The position numbers and the translations under genes were made by a program. DNA of 64,000 nt. It comes from Apium graveolens (lineage: Eukaryota; Streptophyta; Magnoliopsida; Apiales; Apiaceae). The stretch spans positions 1 to 64,000 of the forward strand of contig NW_027418169.1 of the NCBI RefSeq assembly GCF_009905375.1. Direction: 5' to 3'. The stretch's first letter is position 1. Each line of letters starts with the position of its first letter. Of this stretch, positions 1-10,576 are shown in pieces. The notes below the pieces were generated by a model. The model was not told the origin of the DNA. It ran no database searches and was given only the letters and a program-made list of their open reading frames with translations.

Positions 1-260
1 AAACACCTATTGACCTCAATTAACAATAATATATGTACTAATCCAACCCTAACTAACAATAATAAATTATTTGTCATGCACAAAATAATATTTACATAAT
101 CACATTTAATCAAATTAAATTTCTAGAGGTATAAGATAGGATAAAAAAAATTTGACAAAAATTTATACGTATGAGAAAAATGATACGGTTTATAAAAATA
201 TTTACTAATTTTTTTTTATTTAAAAATAAGAATTAAAATGAATGATAATATGACTGTTGA
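1..260. repeat. Module M, right-hand part only
   Basis: The window opens inside a copy of module M. The text around taacaataataaattatttg and the later aattaaaatgaatgataa match the ends of M at 8,990-9,315, 11,110-11,430 and 21,390-21,650. No coding potential is visible. Left and right limits are approximate. Confidence 0.75.
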
Positions 261-721
261 TTTTTATTTAATTATTAATCAATTTTATTTGAAATTATAA
301 CGTTGACTTGACCATATGTACTTTGACGTAATTATAATATTTTTAATATTTTCAACTGTAATAAAAATTTATTATTGAAAACCATGCTTATATTTTTTAA
401 CTCAAAATTTTCAATAGACAAGTTTTCTAATAAATTTTGGGTCTTTAGTAGGTGGGCAAAGTCAGCCCACTTTGTATTTTTTTGCTAGCATTCACAAAAA
501 GGACCACAAAGACATTATTTTGTAATATGTACCAAAATATAATTCCATTATGATTTTAAGATGAATAAGGAGGATAGGTTCATGTATTAGTTCTCGAATT
601 TCTTTTTTGAATAAAATTAAATATTAAACTTTAATTCAAAAAAATATATTTTAAAAAGATATGTAAAATTATGAATTTTAGATGAAAAAGTAAAAAAAAA
701 TATGTGTTATGGAGGTGATTA
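261..721. other. AT-rich spacer between M and the copia element
   Basis: No ORF or structured feature is recognisable. The block is present in all four units (21,660-22,152; 42,240-42,751; 54,930-55,443). It includes a conserved stretch near 455-500 (agtcagcccactttgtattt). It is cut directly by the copia LTR. Confidence 0.6.
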
Positions 722-1889
722 TGGCTAACTAAGATAGTTTTAAATTTTACCAGATAATCCCTTACTGAGATTTTATAAACAGTTCAATAATCTGCCAATG
801 ATGGTAAGCTAAGATGACTAAATGCAGTGCATAAAATAGTATGCAGAAAAGTAATAAGAACAGACAAGAATTTTAGCCGGGTTCGACCCGTAATCCCCTA
901 TGGTCTACGTCCTGGTCCCTTACCAACTGGATAAGACTATATTATTGAATGACAGTAAGTTTACAACTTGTTAAGACAATATACAATAAATATCTCCCTT
1001 TATCCCAGCTGCTGATAAGGGCCTTGCGAAAACCCTGTTTCTAAACCTGCCCTCTAAGTACTACATTACCGCGTAGTACAAACTTCTCTAGTACTAGTTC
1101 ACCAAACCCTTGTTTCTCTTAGCCAACTATCAGCAACTAATAAATATAAATTGAACATATAAAGTGGAATGATAAAGTAATTACACTCAAACTATAGACT
1201 CTCTAAGATAAAAAACGTGCATATAATTAAGAGCTCGGAGAGTATTTTAGATCCAATAAAGATCAGTGAGTTGTGAGTGTTCTTGCTGCAATACGTTAGT
1301 CATAAAACTACAAGAAAACTCGTACATAAATATACACTAACGTTCAAACAATCTCAACAACTTACAACAGTTAGAATCCAATTTTAACGTTTAAATTAGT
1401 TGGGATGATTTCCAACATTCATATATACGTTTAATAGAAGAGATAAAGAAAGAAAAACGATCAGAAAAAGTCTCTTCTATTTTGTATAAGTATAAAACTT
1501 TTTAATCAGATTTCTAGGAGATAGAGTTTGAAAAGAAAACAAACTCCTACAAATTAGGAACTGTTTTAAAGTTAGAAATTTTTTTATAACTGAGCTCTAA
1601 TATATATTAACCACGTATAATATAATAGAGAAGTCCTTGCAATTCGTAAAAGAATTCGTGAAATATCTCCTTGAAATATGTTTCCTTGTTGAGTCTGGAT
1701 TGTCCATCTTGGCTTGCTATTATTCTGAATAACGTGATTATAGCTTGCCGAAATAGATTACTGTCTTATGATAGCTTGTTGTCATGATGCATAAACAACA
1801 ATGTCATTAAGATGATATATCCTGCAAACAGTCTTAAATAACAATATAATGGCTTGCTGTGTTGTGATCATCAAAACTAAGGAGTTACA
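722..1889 (-). repeat. Copia 3' LTR, unit 1
   Basis: The first copy of the LTR pair on the plus strand reads from tggctaactaag to aaggagttaca. It ends exactly at the polypurine tract. It differs clearly from the partner LTR at 4182-5304 by many substitutions and small indels, but is very close to the matching LTR at 55,444 in unit 4. Confidence 0.85.
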
Positions 1890-1905
1890 ATCTCCCCCTT
1901 TTTGA
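1890..1905 (-). promoter_or_regulatory. Copia polypurine tract
   Basis: The plus strand reads atctccccctttttgatg just after the LTR. On the minus strand this is a run of A then G ending next to the TGTAAC start of the 3' LTR, which is the usual plus-strand primer for LTR retrotransposons. The same tract follows the LTRs at 23,232, 43,927 and 56,621. Confidence 0.75.
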
Positions 1906-2479
1906 TGTTTACATACATTTAGAAGAATTATAAACTCCCCCTAAATCTATGCTTATCTCAAAATTAAGCAATACTTTAGAACACACTACTGCAAATAATT
2001 AAACTGCAAATAACAACAAATGCATATCCAATCACAACCAATATAGCAGCATATCATTACCTCACCAATTTTTAACATAACCAAAGCAAATCAAGTATTA
2101 AGCAAAAATAACTATCATAAACCAAGTTCATAAACCAAGTAGCAAACCACACCAGATTAACCTCGACAGATGAAACAAGTCTTAAATAAACCTTAAACAA
2201 ACATAAATCTCCTAAATTTCATCACCTTAAAGCATCAAAAAGATCTAGGTTGAGGGCTGATCAGAAGTGTTGAGATCATCCTCTTTTGGAGAAAAGAAGG
2301 CATTAAAACACACAAACAAGTAAGCACCAGTAAACAGATAATGGCATGTCAAAATTAATAAATCAAATCAAACACAAATTATGATATTTAATAAACAATC
2401 ATAGTAAGCTAACATGAAAATTAATAGTAAGCTAACATTACCAAATTTCTAAAGATAGCTTGCAATTATACACTGCACA
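1906..2479 (-). other. Copia 3' untranslated region
   Basis: There is no ORF of note between the end of the RNase H domain and the polypurine tract. The region is conserved in all four units, and in unit 3 it is the last internal part kept. It contains a small internal repeat (accaagttcataaaccaagt near 2,121). Confidence 0.6.
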
Positions 2480-4100
2480 TGACAAGTTCTCTTCGAATGG
2501 TAGAAAATCTTACTTCCCCAAGGGGTTTTCTAAAATATCTTCCAATTGATATTCAGTAGGCAAAAAAACTAATTTAATCTTACCTTTGGCAGCATTATCT
2601 CTCAAGAAATGGTGATAAAAATCAATATGCTTTGTTCTTGAGTAATTCACAGGATTCTTTGATATGTTGATGGTACTAGTATTGTCATAATAGATTGGAA
2701 CTTTGCCACACTTGATTCCAAAATCTCGTAGAGTGTGAAGCATCCACAAAATTTCAGAGCAACAACTACCCCATACTAAATACTCATCTTCTGCTGTGGA
2801 TAATGTAACTGAAGTTTGTTTCTTACTTTGCCAAGATAGAAGAGTTTGTCCTAAGTACGTGCAAACACCACTTGTGCTCTTTCTATCAGTTTGACATCCT
2901 GCATAATCTGCACCACTATACCCCACAACATCAAATGTTCTTGTAATAGGATAAAATAAAACAAGATTAATAGTCCCACTTAAATATCGAAATATTCATT
3001 TAACTACATTTAAGTGTGATTCCTTAGGTTTAGCTTAAAAATGAGCACATACACAAATACTATACATAATATCCAGTCGGGAAGTAGTAAAATATAAAAG
3101 ACTACCAATCATGCCTCTATATTTTTTGATATCAACTGCCTTACCATTCTGAAGTCAGCCCTGCTGTTTTGATTCATTGGTGTAGATTTTGACTTGACAT
3201 GCTCAAATCCAAATCTAGTCAGCAAGTTCTTCACATACTTTGACTGATGAACATAGATGCCATCCTTAGATTGCTTGATTTGGAGTCCCAAAAATAGTTC
3301 AGCTCACCCATCATGCTCATGTCAAATTCACTGTTCATACACTTAGAAAACCACTGACACATAGAATCATTAGTGGATCCAAAAATTATATCATCTACAT
3401 ATATCTCGACAATCAAAATATCATTACCATTTTGCCTAGTAAATAAAGTAAGATCGATTTTACCTCGAATGAAGTCATTTTTGGCCAAAACTTACTAAGC
3501 CTCTTGTACCAAGCCCTTGATGCTTACATTAAGCCATATAATGCCTTCTTGAGCTTGCAAACATAGTCTGGATGTTGTTCATGTTCAAAACCAGAGGGTT
3601 GCTTGACATAAACTTCTTATTCCATAAATCCAATAAGAAAAGCACTTTTGACGTCCATTTGATGTAGCTTGATCTTCTTGTAGCATGCATAAATAAGAAG
3701 CATCCTAATTGATTCCAATCTAGCTACTGGAGCATAAGTTTGATCAAAGTCAATGCCTTCTTGTTGATTGTACCCTTGTGTCACAAGCCTTGCTTTATTT
3801 CGAGTAACAGTACCAAATTCATCCTCTTTATTCTTGAAAATCCATTTTATACCAATGACTGAAGTATTCTTTAGTGGCTTGACAAGTTCCCAAACATCAC
3901 TTTGTTCGAATTGATTGAGTTCTTCTTGCATAGCCAAGATCCAATTTTCATCTTCGAGTGCTTCTTTAACATTCTTAGGTTCCTCTTGAGCTAGAAATGC
4001 AGCATAAGCACCAAAAATTGCATTGCCTTTCCTTGTCTTGAGTCCATAAGTAATATCACCAATAACCTATTCTGGAGGGTGATTCTTCACTGTCCGTGTA
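2480..4100 (-). pseudogene. Copia pol fragment: reverse transcriptase and RNase H, unit 1
   Basis: On the minus strand the reading starts near 4,090 with the linker before RT. It continues through the N-terminal RT region (WILAMQEELNQFEQ, then IGIKWIFKNK and DQTYAPVARLESIRML, 3,617-3,937) and the catalytic YVDD box (EIYVDDIIFGSTND, about 3,370-3,400). Next comes FDMSMMGELNYF, then RNase H (SGADYAGCQTDRKSTSG and LSTAEDEYL, 2,510-2,926), ending near the C-terminal pol sequence. These are classic Ty1-copia signatures. The frame is broken at least three times between 2,930 and 3,620 and there is no integrase, so it cannot produce active enzyme. Confidence 0.9.
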
Positions 4101-4181
4101 GATTTTGGAAATGAATGCTTTGAGATATGTTCATGAGAGGTCTTCATTATCTTTGAGATTCTTCACTGTCCATGTAGATTA
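4101..4181 (-). other. Deletion joint beside the copia 5' LTR
   Basis: The motif gattcttcactgtcc occurs twice, near 4,083 and 4,158, each followed by a tgtagatt-Tgg-like string. The second copy abuts the LTR. Everything expected here (primer site, gag, protease, integrase) is missing, so this is probably a scar of the internal deletion. The same joint is present in units 2 and 4. Confidence 0.5.
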
Positions 4182-5304
4182 TGGCTAACTAAGATTAGTT
4201 TTAAATTTTACCCGATAATCTCTTAATGAGATTTTATAAACAGTTCAATAATCTGAAAATGATGGTAAGCTAAGATGACTGAATGCAGTGCAGAAAATAG
4301 TATACAGAAAAATAATAAGAACACACAAGAATTTTAGCCAGGTTCGACCCTTAATCCCCTATGGTCTACGTCCGGGTCCCTTACCAACTTGGTAAGAGAA
4401 TATATTATTGAATCACAATAAGTTTACAACTACAAGATATAATAATGTATCTCCCGTTATCCCAACTACTGATAATGGCTTACTGAAACCCTATTTCTGA
4501 ACCTGCCCTCTAAGTACTATACTACCCTGTAGTACAAACATCTCTAGCACTAGTTCACCAAACCCTTGTTTCCCTTAGGCAACTATCCAGCAACTAATCA
4601 ATATAAATTGAATAATACAAATCGAATGATAAAGTAATTACAACTCAAACTATAGACTCTCTAAGATAAAATAGGTATATATAATTGAGAGCTCGAGAGT
4701 ATTTTTGAACCAATAAAGATCAGTGAGTTGTGAGTGTTCTTGCTACAATACGTCAGTCATAAAACCTCAACAAACTTACAATGCTTAGAATCCAATTCTA
4801 ACATTTAAATTAGTTGGGATGATTTCCAACGTTCATGTATACGTTTGATAGAAGAGAGAAAGAAAGAAAAACGATCAGAAAAAGTCTCTATTTTGTATGA
4901 GTATAAAACATTTTTCAATCAGATTTGTAGGAGATAGAGTTTAAAAAGAAAACAAACTCCTACAAATTAGGAACTATTTTAAAGTTAGAAAACATTTTAT
5001 AACTGAGCTCTAATATATATAAACCACATGTAATATAATAGAGGCTCCCTACAATTTATTAAAAGAAATTCCTAAAATTTCTCCTTGAAAATTTGTTTCC
5101 TTGTTGAATCTGGATTGTCCATCTTGGCTTGCTATTGTTCTAAATAACGTGATCATAGCTTGCTAAAATAAATTACTGTCTTATGACAGCTTGATGTCAT
5201 GATACTTAAATAGCAATGTCATTAAGCTCATATATCCTGCAAATAGTCTTAAATAACAACATGATGGCTTGTTGTGTTGTGATCATCAAAACTAAGGAGT
5301 TACA
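4182..5304 (-). repeat. Copia 5' LTR, unit 1
   Basis: This is the partner of the LTR at 722-1889, with the same terminal sequences. Unit 1 has a private deletion near 4,765 relative to the same LTR in unit 4. It is closer to the 59,046 LTR than to its own partner. Confidence 0.85.
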
Positions 5305-6168
5305 CTACTAAGCTTGGTCTAAGCTTGGTCTAAGGTTTTAAGTAGTTCATCATAATTTTATTGAGTTTGGTAAGAAATGACTATTATGTGGCCCACTAAG
5401 CTTTTTTTTTCTAACTAACAAATGGTAGAAAATGACAAGTTAAATTTCATACCAACTTTGTAATTTTTAGTTATAATTTGAATCTACCAGTTATATTAGA
5501 GTTAGACAATATAATTTTTTTGAAAAAATATTTTATTAATTATACAAAGTAATCATTTATGGAAATAATTATAAGTTTGTAACTTTATTTTATAATGAGA
5601 ATATATTTTCAACAAATAATTAATGCTCACAAAAATATATTAAAATTATTTAAATATCATTTATATTACTTATTTATGGTACTCACCATTTTATATAGTC
5701 CTTTGAGTAATTTTAATCCAAATGATTGATTGGAATAAATAATTCTTTAATCATTTCAATATGTTAAAAAAATACAAACAAATAATAAGATCTCCAAACT
5801 CTTAACGTACCTATGTTTCATGCCCTAGAAATATGTTGTAAATTTTTTTAAAAAAATAATAAAAAAGGAGACCAAAATCTAAATTCAAAGTGTAGTCCAG
5901 TCCACAAACCTACCTCAATTTTTGTCCAACCCCCAACCTACCCCATATGGGTCTAAATTGAGCTATTTCATGAATATTCAAAAATGGATAACAAAGACAA
6001 AACTTCAAAAAAATTCATGTCAGAAGAAATTGATGTATTAGTATATAACTAATACAAGCTCTCAAGGATAGTTGCACATCCTCTGAGAGAGCCTTAATCA
6101 ACTTTTATCCATTAATATAAAAATTGTTCTTCATTATTCAGTACCTAATTCGATATAATAATCATTAA
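5305..6168. other. AT-rich spacer with conserved hairpin
   Basis: No gene is seen. The block recurs at 26,660-27,503 and 60,183-61,038. Near its right end there is a short palindrome (GTATTAGT and ACTAATAC arms around 6,035-6,055). A strong hairpin follows at about 6,058-6,092 (arms GCTCTC..AGGAT and ATCCT..GAGAGAGC), about 80 bases before the gag start. Confidence 0.55.
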
Positions 6169-7420
6169 TGGAAGATAAAAAAAAACTCAAGAAAATCTTC
6201 CACCACCACTAGCAACAAACCAAATCAACCAAATCAACCATAATATGAACATATATGAATCCATCAAATTTCTAATCTTTAAGATTAATGAATATCCTTT
6301 CTTGAAAGTCAAGATGGCCATATGTTTGGAGGCAACAAATCCTGAATACTTGAACATGATGTATGATGGACCTCATAGGCCCATGAAACTAGATGTTGTT
6401 ATTCTTGATCAAGAAAAAAATATGGTTGTAAGGGATAAAAAGGATTACTATCGTGGGGATCTTTAATCTATTATGAAAAATATAAAACTTGGACATCTTT
6501 TGCATAACAGTCTAGACAGTATGATATCCAATTGGGTGATTGGATGCAAAAAAGCGAAGAAAATTTGAGACACTTTAGAGGTTAAGTGTCAAGGCACAAC
6601 TGCTATCAAGAAGAATGGAAGGACAATACTCACTCACGAGTATGATCACTTTGACTCAAAAGTTGATGAATCTTTGACTGAAATCTATGATATATTTCGG
6701 AAATTGTTGAATGATTTATCACTTGTTGATAAAAAGTATGATCCAGAAGATTCGAACTTGAAGTTTCTTCTTGTACTCCCTGAAAAGTGGGACTTGAAAG
6801 TTATATCAATAAGGGATAACTATGTTCTTGAAGATACATCTCTAGATGAGATATATATAGAATGCTGAAAACTCGTGAACTGAAGATCAAGCAGGAAAAT
6901 AAGTGAAAAGGGCGAAGGACAAGACATGCTACTCCCACGTTTAAAGAAAATCCAAGAGAGAAATCTGTAAGAAAGAACCATTTCGAAACGAAAGGCCATG
7001 ATTACAAAGTCTGATACCGAGTCATCAAATACTGATGATGACTCAAACTCTAATAATTATTCAGACACTAAAAGGGATCATGATAATGATAAAAATATCC
7101 TACAGAAGGCTGCTCTCTTAGTTAAAAGCTTTATAAATCTGGGCTATAAGGATTTCAAGAAAAAAGAGTATTTCAGAAAAGGCTATAGTTCCTCAGACTC
7201 TGATAAAAGGAATTAGAGAAAAATTATGGGAAGAAGTCAAGGTCTGGGAAAATTACGAAGTCAAAGATCAAGTTTTATAATTAAGATGGAGTTGGACACT
7301 TTGCAGCATATTATCAAAAGCTAAAAGTTAAGAAGAAGCAAGCCTTGATCATCAGGAATAAGAATTGGGATGATATATTAGAATATGTACAAAATATGTT
7401 ATCAAGGAAATTGCTGATAG
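6169..7420 (+). pseudogene. Copia-type gag (UBN2 family), unit 1
   Basis: This is a broken gag polyprotein on the plus strand, opposite to the nearby copia pol. An A-run after the start codon shifts the frame in this copy. Recognisable parts in order are the N-terminal gag box (EYPFLKVKMAICLEA, 6,245-6,466), the DTLEV-like helix region near 6,570, and the UBN2 core (SLTEIYDIFRKLLNDLS with LPEKWDLKVISIRDN, 6,674-6,868). An acidic Ser/Asp-rich linker (6,998-7,216) and a degraded zinc knuckle near 7,270-7,320 (DGVGHFAA, cysteines lost) follow. Several stops separate these pieces. Gag normally packages element RNA; this copy is dead. No LTR belonging to it is seen. Confidence 0.8.
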
Positions 7421-7460
7421 TAAACTTGATGCTACCGAGATGAAGGAACCTCAAACTACT

Positions 7461-7677
7461 CAATACTAAAAATAGTAGATACAACATCGATGCTTAGACA
7501 TCGGCATGTAATGCACCCGATATTAAAAGTCTGTTTAACATCCCTTTATAAATAAGTGATGTTGAATAGAAATGCTGATATCGATTTCCCATACTAGCCG
7601 TTTTCTATGATCAAAAATGAAAAAGGCCAAATATATGCTTCGAACTTTGACATCGGCTGATTTTTTTAACCCTTTTA
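7461..7677. mobile_element. CACTA-like transposon end, unit 1 (mutated tip)
   Basis: The gag sequence stops and a segment starts with caatactaaaaatag. The unit 4 copy keeps cactactaaaaatag, the form of a CACTA terminal repeat. It is followed by several CATCG-containing repeats (acatcgatgc, acatcggcatg, acatcggctga), which look like CACTA subterminal repeats. No opposite end or transposase was found, so this is a fragment. Confidence 0.45.
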
Positions 7678-8309
7678 ATGGCTACTTTTAAAAAAATAAA
7701 AAATGACTTATGCTTTTTACCCTCGGTTTCAGTACACTTTCTCCCTTTAATTTTAACAAATTATTTCCCCTTTTTACTCCCCCTTTTCCAAAATATCTCT
7801 CACCTCTTTCCCCTCTTTCTCTCTGTTAGCATCATCTTTCTCACCGTCTCTTTCTCGTCTTTCTCACCTTTCATCTCTCTTTCATCACTCATATCTCTCC
7901 CTTCTTTCTCTCATATCTTAAAAATCTCAGTCATGTCTCATCTTTTTCTCTCCTTTCTCATAAACCTTAATTTAAGCCCCGATTCAAATTCAAACTTTGG
8001 AGCTTCAAATTGAGCTTCAACCTAGTAAGATATACTTAAGTAGAATTTTTGGAGCTTGAAATGAGCTTTGGAACTTTAAGATTTTGGAGCTTGGAGCTTT
8101 TCTGGAGGTATATACTCATTTTTATATATTTTCTTTTTATGCATGTATATAAGAAATGTTATGCTTATTTTTTTGGGGCTTTTGGAGAAACTCGGAATAT
8201 AAGTAAACTTCGTGTGTTATTAGGTTAATACATAGTACTTTCCAGTGGGTTGTCATGTATACACTAAAAAATAAAAATCACACCTCACAATAGACCCACT
8301 TATACTATA
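7678..8309. other. CT-rich tract and GAGCTT-repeat leader-like sequence
   Basis: Bases 7,720-7,970 are almost entirely pyrimidine on the plus strand. They are followed by repeats of the theme ggagctt (about 7,998-8,105). A 111-codon ORF crosses the tract but is low complexity (Phe, Ser, Leu, Pro) and its counterpart in unit 4 is shifted and shorter, so it is not called as a gene. It could be the leader of the CACTA-like element. The block is absent from units 2 and 3. Confidence 0.4.
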
Positions 8310-9304
8310 TACTTTTCCATTTATGTTAAATGTTTGCATAAGAAAAGTTAAAAAATTACAAAGAAAGCTTACACGCCTAGATTGCTGAAGAGGAGAAAGA
8401 GAAGGGACTTGGAGCATTGATAAAGAGGACAAAGATAATGAACTTAAGAATTTTCATCATTTTTTGTGGAACTTGTTGCAAATAACAAGAAAAAAATAAT
8501 TCATGTCCAAATGTCTCCTAAGTAAGGTCACACATAAATATAAAATAAATTTAATAAGATAATTAAACAAATATGAACATAAATATAAATAATATGTGGG
8601 CTTCATATCTATAATTTTTTGTTTTTTTAATGTATCATGCATATTATTTATGAGGAACAAAAAATATAATATAAATATAACTAAATTTGTTTTTCTTACC
8701 TTGACATATAATGTTGAAAAGGATAATTCTTGAAATGGAGGTCATGTAAAAACAAATACAAGTGACATTTCATGTCAACCTACATACATATGTACAAGAA
8801 AAATAGGATACTTATTCTAGTGTTTTAATATTATATAAATTAATTGGATGTACATGTACAAGCCTCTAGGTAAACAAGTATTAATCTAATTTATTTTGTA
8901 TTATAATTAAAATGAGATTCTAAAAATCAAGTGGTAAGCATTGTATAAAAAAATTAACTTAAAAATGATATTTTCTCCAAAATTTTAAATTTTATTAAGT
9001 GAGATTATATATAAATTCCCCACTTACCTCAACTAACAATAATATAAGTACTACTACAACCCTAACTAATAATAATAGAAGTACTATTACAATAGATTTA
9101 AGTCTAAAATACCTCTCACTATAACGCACAAATTTATTGTCACATAAAATTAATATTTACATAAAAACATTTAATAAAATTAAATTTTTAGAGGTATAAG
9201 ATAGGATACTAAATGTTTGACAAACAAGTTATACGTATGAGAAAAATGATACAATTTTTAAAAATATTTACTAATTGCTTTGTTAATTTAACATAGAAAT
9301 TAAA
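8310..9304. repeat. Module M, copy a of unit 1
   Basis: This is one of about ten copies of an AT-rich module. On the minus strand it contains splice-donor-like GTAAG sites (for example at 8,695-8,701) and short exon-like stretches, but no long ORF. About 370 bases are missing at about 8,836 relative to units 2 and 4, including the telo-box and site II region; the joint shows a TTATATA microhomology. It ends by running directly into gypsy integrase sequence. Confidence 0.75.
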
Positions 9305-9717
9305 ATGAATGATAAAATGAATTTCTTGCACCAATTCGAGATCCTACAAAAATTGAGCTATGTCGGTCATCGTAAGGAAATGGGGAGATTGAAGCCACAA
9401 CTACGATTTTTTTCGATGGAATCAAAAAGTGGTTGGGAGAAGCCAAAGATTTATGTGCCGAAAATTTGTGATGGGTCTTTTGGACTTATCTAAAAATGTC
9501 AAGATCATCCACGAGCGAAACGCCTTTCAGATTGGCTTGTCGAACTCATGCTCTTCTCGTGGTGTAAATGGGTGTAGACACTTTCCCCACCCAAGTGTTT
9601 GATTTGGAAAGCAATAAAGTTGGCCTAAGAGCTAATGTAGACCTTCTTGAAGAAGAAAGTGAAGTAGTCCACCAGAAAGTTAGCAATGTCAATGCCGTTA
9701 AACAAGGAAAACTTCAT
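9305..9717 (+). pseudogene. Gypsy integrase C-terminal fragment a, unit 1
   Basis: The plus strand encodes degraded Ty3-gypsy integrase. It opens with NDKMNFLHQFEI and continues with a TPFRLA-type box near 9,520. The conserved acidic stretch (LRANVDLLEEESEV) lies near 9,620-9,670. Frames are broken at several points. It starts at the fusion with module M and stops where the MITE-like element begins after GKL. The equivalent second fragment is at 11,405-12,008. Confidence 0.75.
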
Positions 9718-10204
9718 CCAAATACAAACCAATATTAGAATGCAAACTACTAACTAATAAGAGCTACATGTTTAGTCTCTTTCTCTCTCATCCATGTGCA
9801 TTATGTGTTCATGTATATATTTTCTGAATCGTTTTTAATTTGATTTTTCCCATTAATCGTTAACTTAACATATAAAAATAATTTTACCATATTTTTCTCC
9901 ATCTCCCGCTCAACAATTTGCATAGCATATTTGCTATATTTTGAAGAGATATCATTATTTAAGCTTACCTGAATCACTAAGCTGAAATCAATACTATTTC
10001 AGGAACCAGTAGATTTTAGTGATTCTCGTAAGCATAATTACTGATTTATTGCCGAAATATATCAAATATGGTATTCATACTGATTATTGGAGGATGTAAA
10101 AAGAGTTCACCAGTTAACGGAAAAAATTCAATTAAAAATAGAGCGAATAAGGTGGAGTTGTGTGTTGGGTGGTGAAGTTTGTATTTTAATATAGTATATT
10201 TTGG
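9718..10204. mobile_element. MITE-like element, about 487 bp, unit 1
   Basis: The segment is bounded by ccaaatacaaaccaatatta on the left and ttaatatagtatattttgg on the right. These are imperfect inverted repeats of about 31 bp sharing AGTTTG.ATT.TAATAT. It has no ORF. Copies of the same size and orientation are at 29,740-30,226 and about 45,870-46,354. A clear target duplication is not visible, so the superfamily is unknown. Confidence 0.5.
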
Positions 10205-10576
10205 ATTAAGACTATATATATATATATTAATTTGTACTAGATTAAGACTATATAGATATATATGTATATAAAGATGAAGGTTCATAAAACCTATTAACTT
10301 TTAATAACAACCACTGTTAGTAACTAATTCTAGAGGAAGCTTCATAAAACCTAGTAACTTCTAATAATAACCAGTGGTTTGGTTGTACTTTTTTTGTTCT
10401 TTTTCTTACAGAACTCTTACTCATATCTCTATTTTTATCCTTTAATTATATTTTAAATATCGCAAAACTTTTCTTTTACATAGATTAGGAACACATATTA
10501 AAATATATTTTATATTTTTAAAATGATTTTCACTTTTTTACATAACAATACCTTTTTAAAGGACAATAGTATTTCT
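10205..10576. repeat. Module N, first copy of unit 1
   Basis: After a short TA-rich run (10,209-10,264) the block contains a 60-bp direct repeat (ttcataaaacct at 10,281 and 10,341). A stretch ending ttacataacaatacctttttaaagg follows. The same module flanks the glycine-rich ORF at about 15,400-15,740 and occurs in units 2 and 3. No ORF is credible; the 79-codon minus ORF at 10,046-10,285 is low complexity and crosses element borders. Confidence 0.55.

Larger units (their letters stand above)
722..5304 (-). mobile_element. Ty1-copia retrotransposon, internally deleted, unit 1
   Basis: On the minus strand the element runs from a 5' LTR (4182-5304) through a short internal region to a 3' LTR (722-1889). 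The LTRs start TGTAACTCC and end AGCCA on that strand. A purine-rich tract (aaagggggag) sits next to the 3' LTR, as expected for plus-strand priming. The internal part is only about 2.3 kb and carries just the RT-RNase H end of pol; gag, protease and integrase are missing. No canonical initiator-methionine primer site is visible beside the 5' LTR, and the bases flanking the two ends (gatta, ctact) do not match as a target duplication. Confidence 0.85.

Noticed and set aside
870..900. tRNA T-arm-like string (ggttcgacccgtaatcccc) in the LTR
   Set aside because: No acceptor stem, D-arm or anticodon arm can be drawn around it. It is a shared piece of LTR sequence in all copies.
7678..8013. 111-codon plus-strand ORF rich in Phe, Ser and Leu
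   Set aside because: It is produced by a pyrimidine-only tract. The unit 4 counterpart diverges in frame and length, so protein coding is not supported.
8377..8460. 27-codon minus-strand ORF in M that looks like a signal peptide (MMKILKFIIFVLF...)
   Set aside because: It ends in a stop before the nearby GTAAGC donor-like site, and the boundary copies of M have a 34-base deletion here that breaks the frame. Interesting but too weak to call.
10046..10285. 79-codon minus-strand ORF, Tyr- and Ile-rich
   Set aside because: It crosses the end of the MITE-like element and a TA run, is of low complexity and is not kept in unit 2 or 3.
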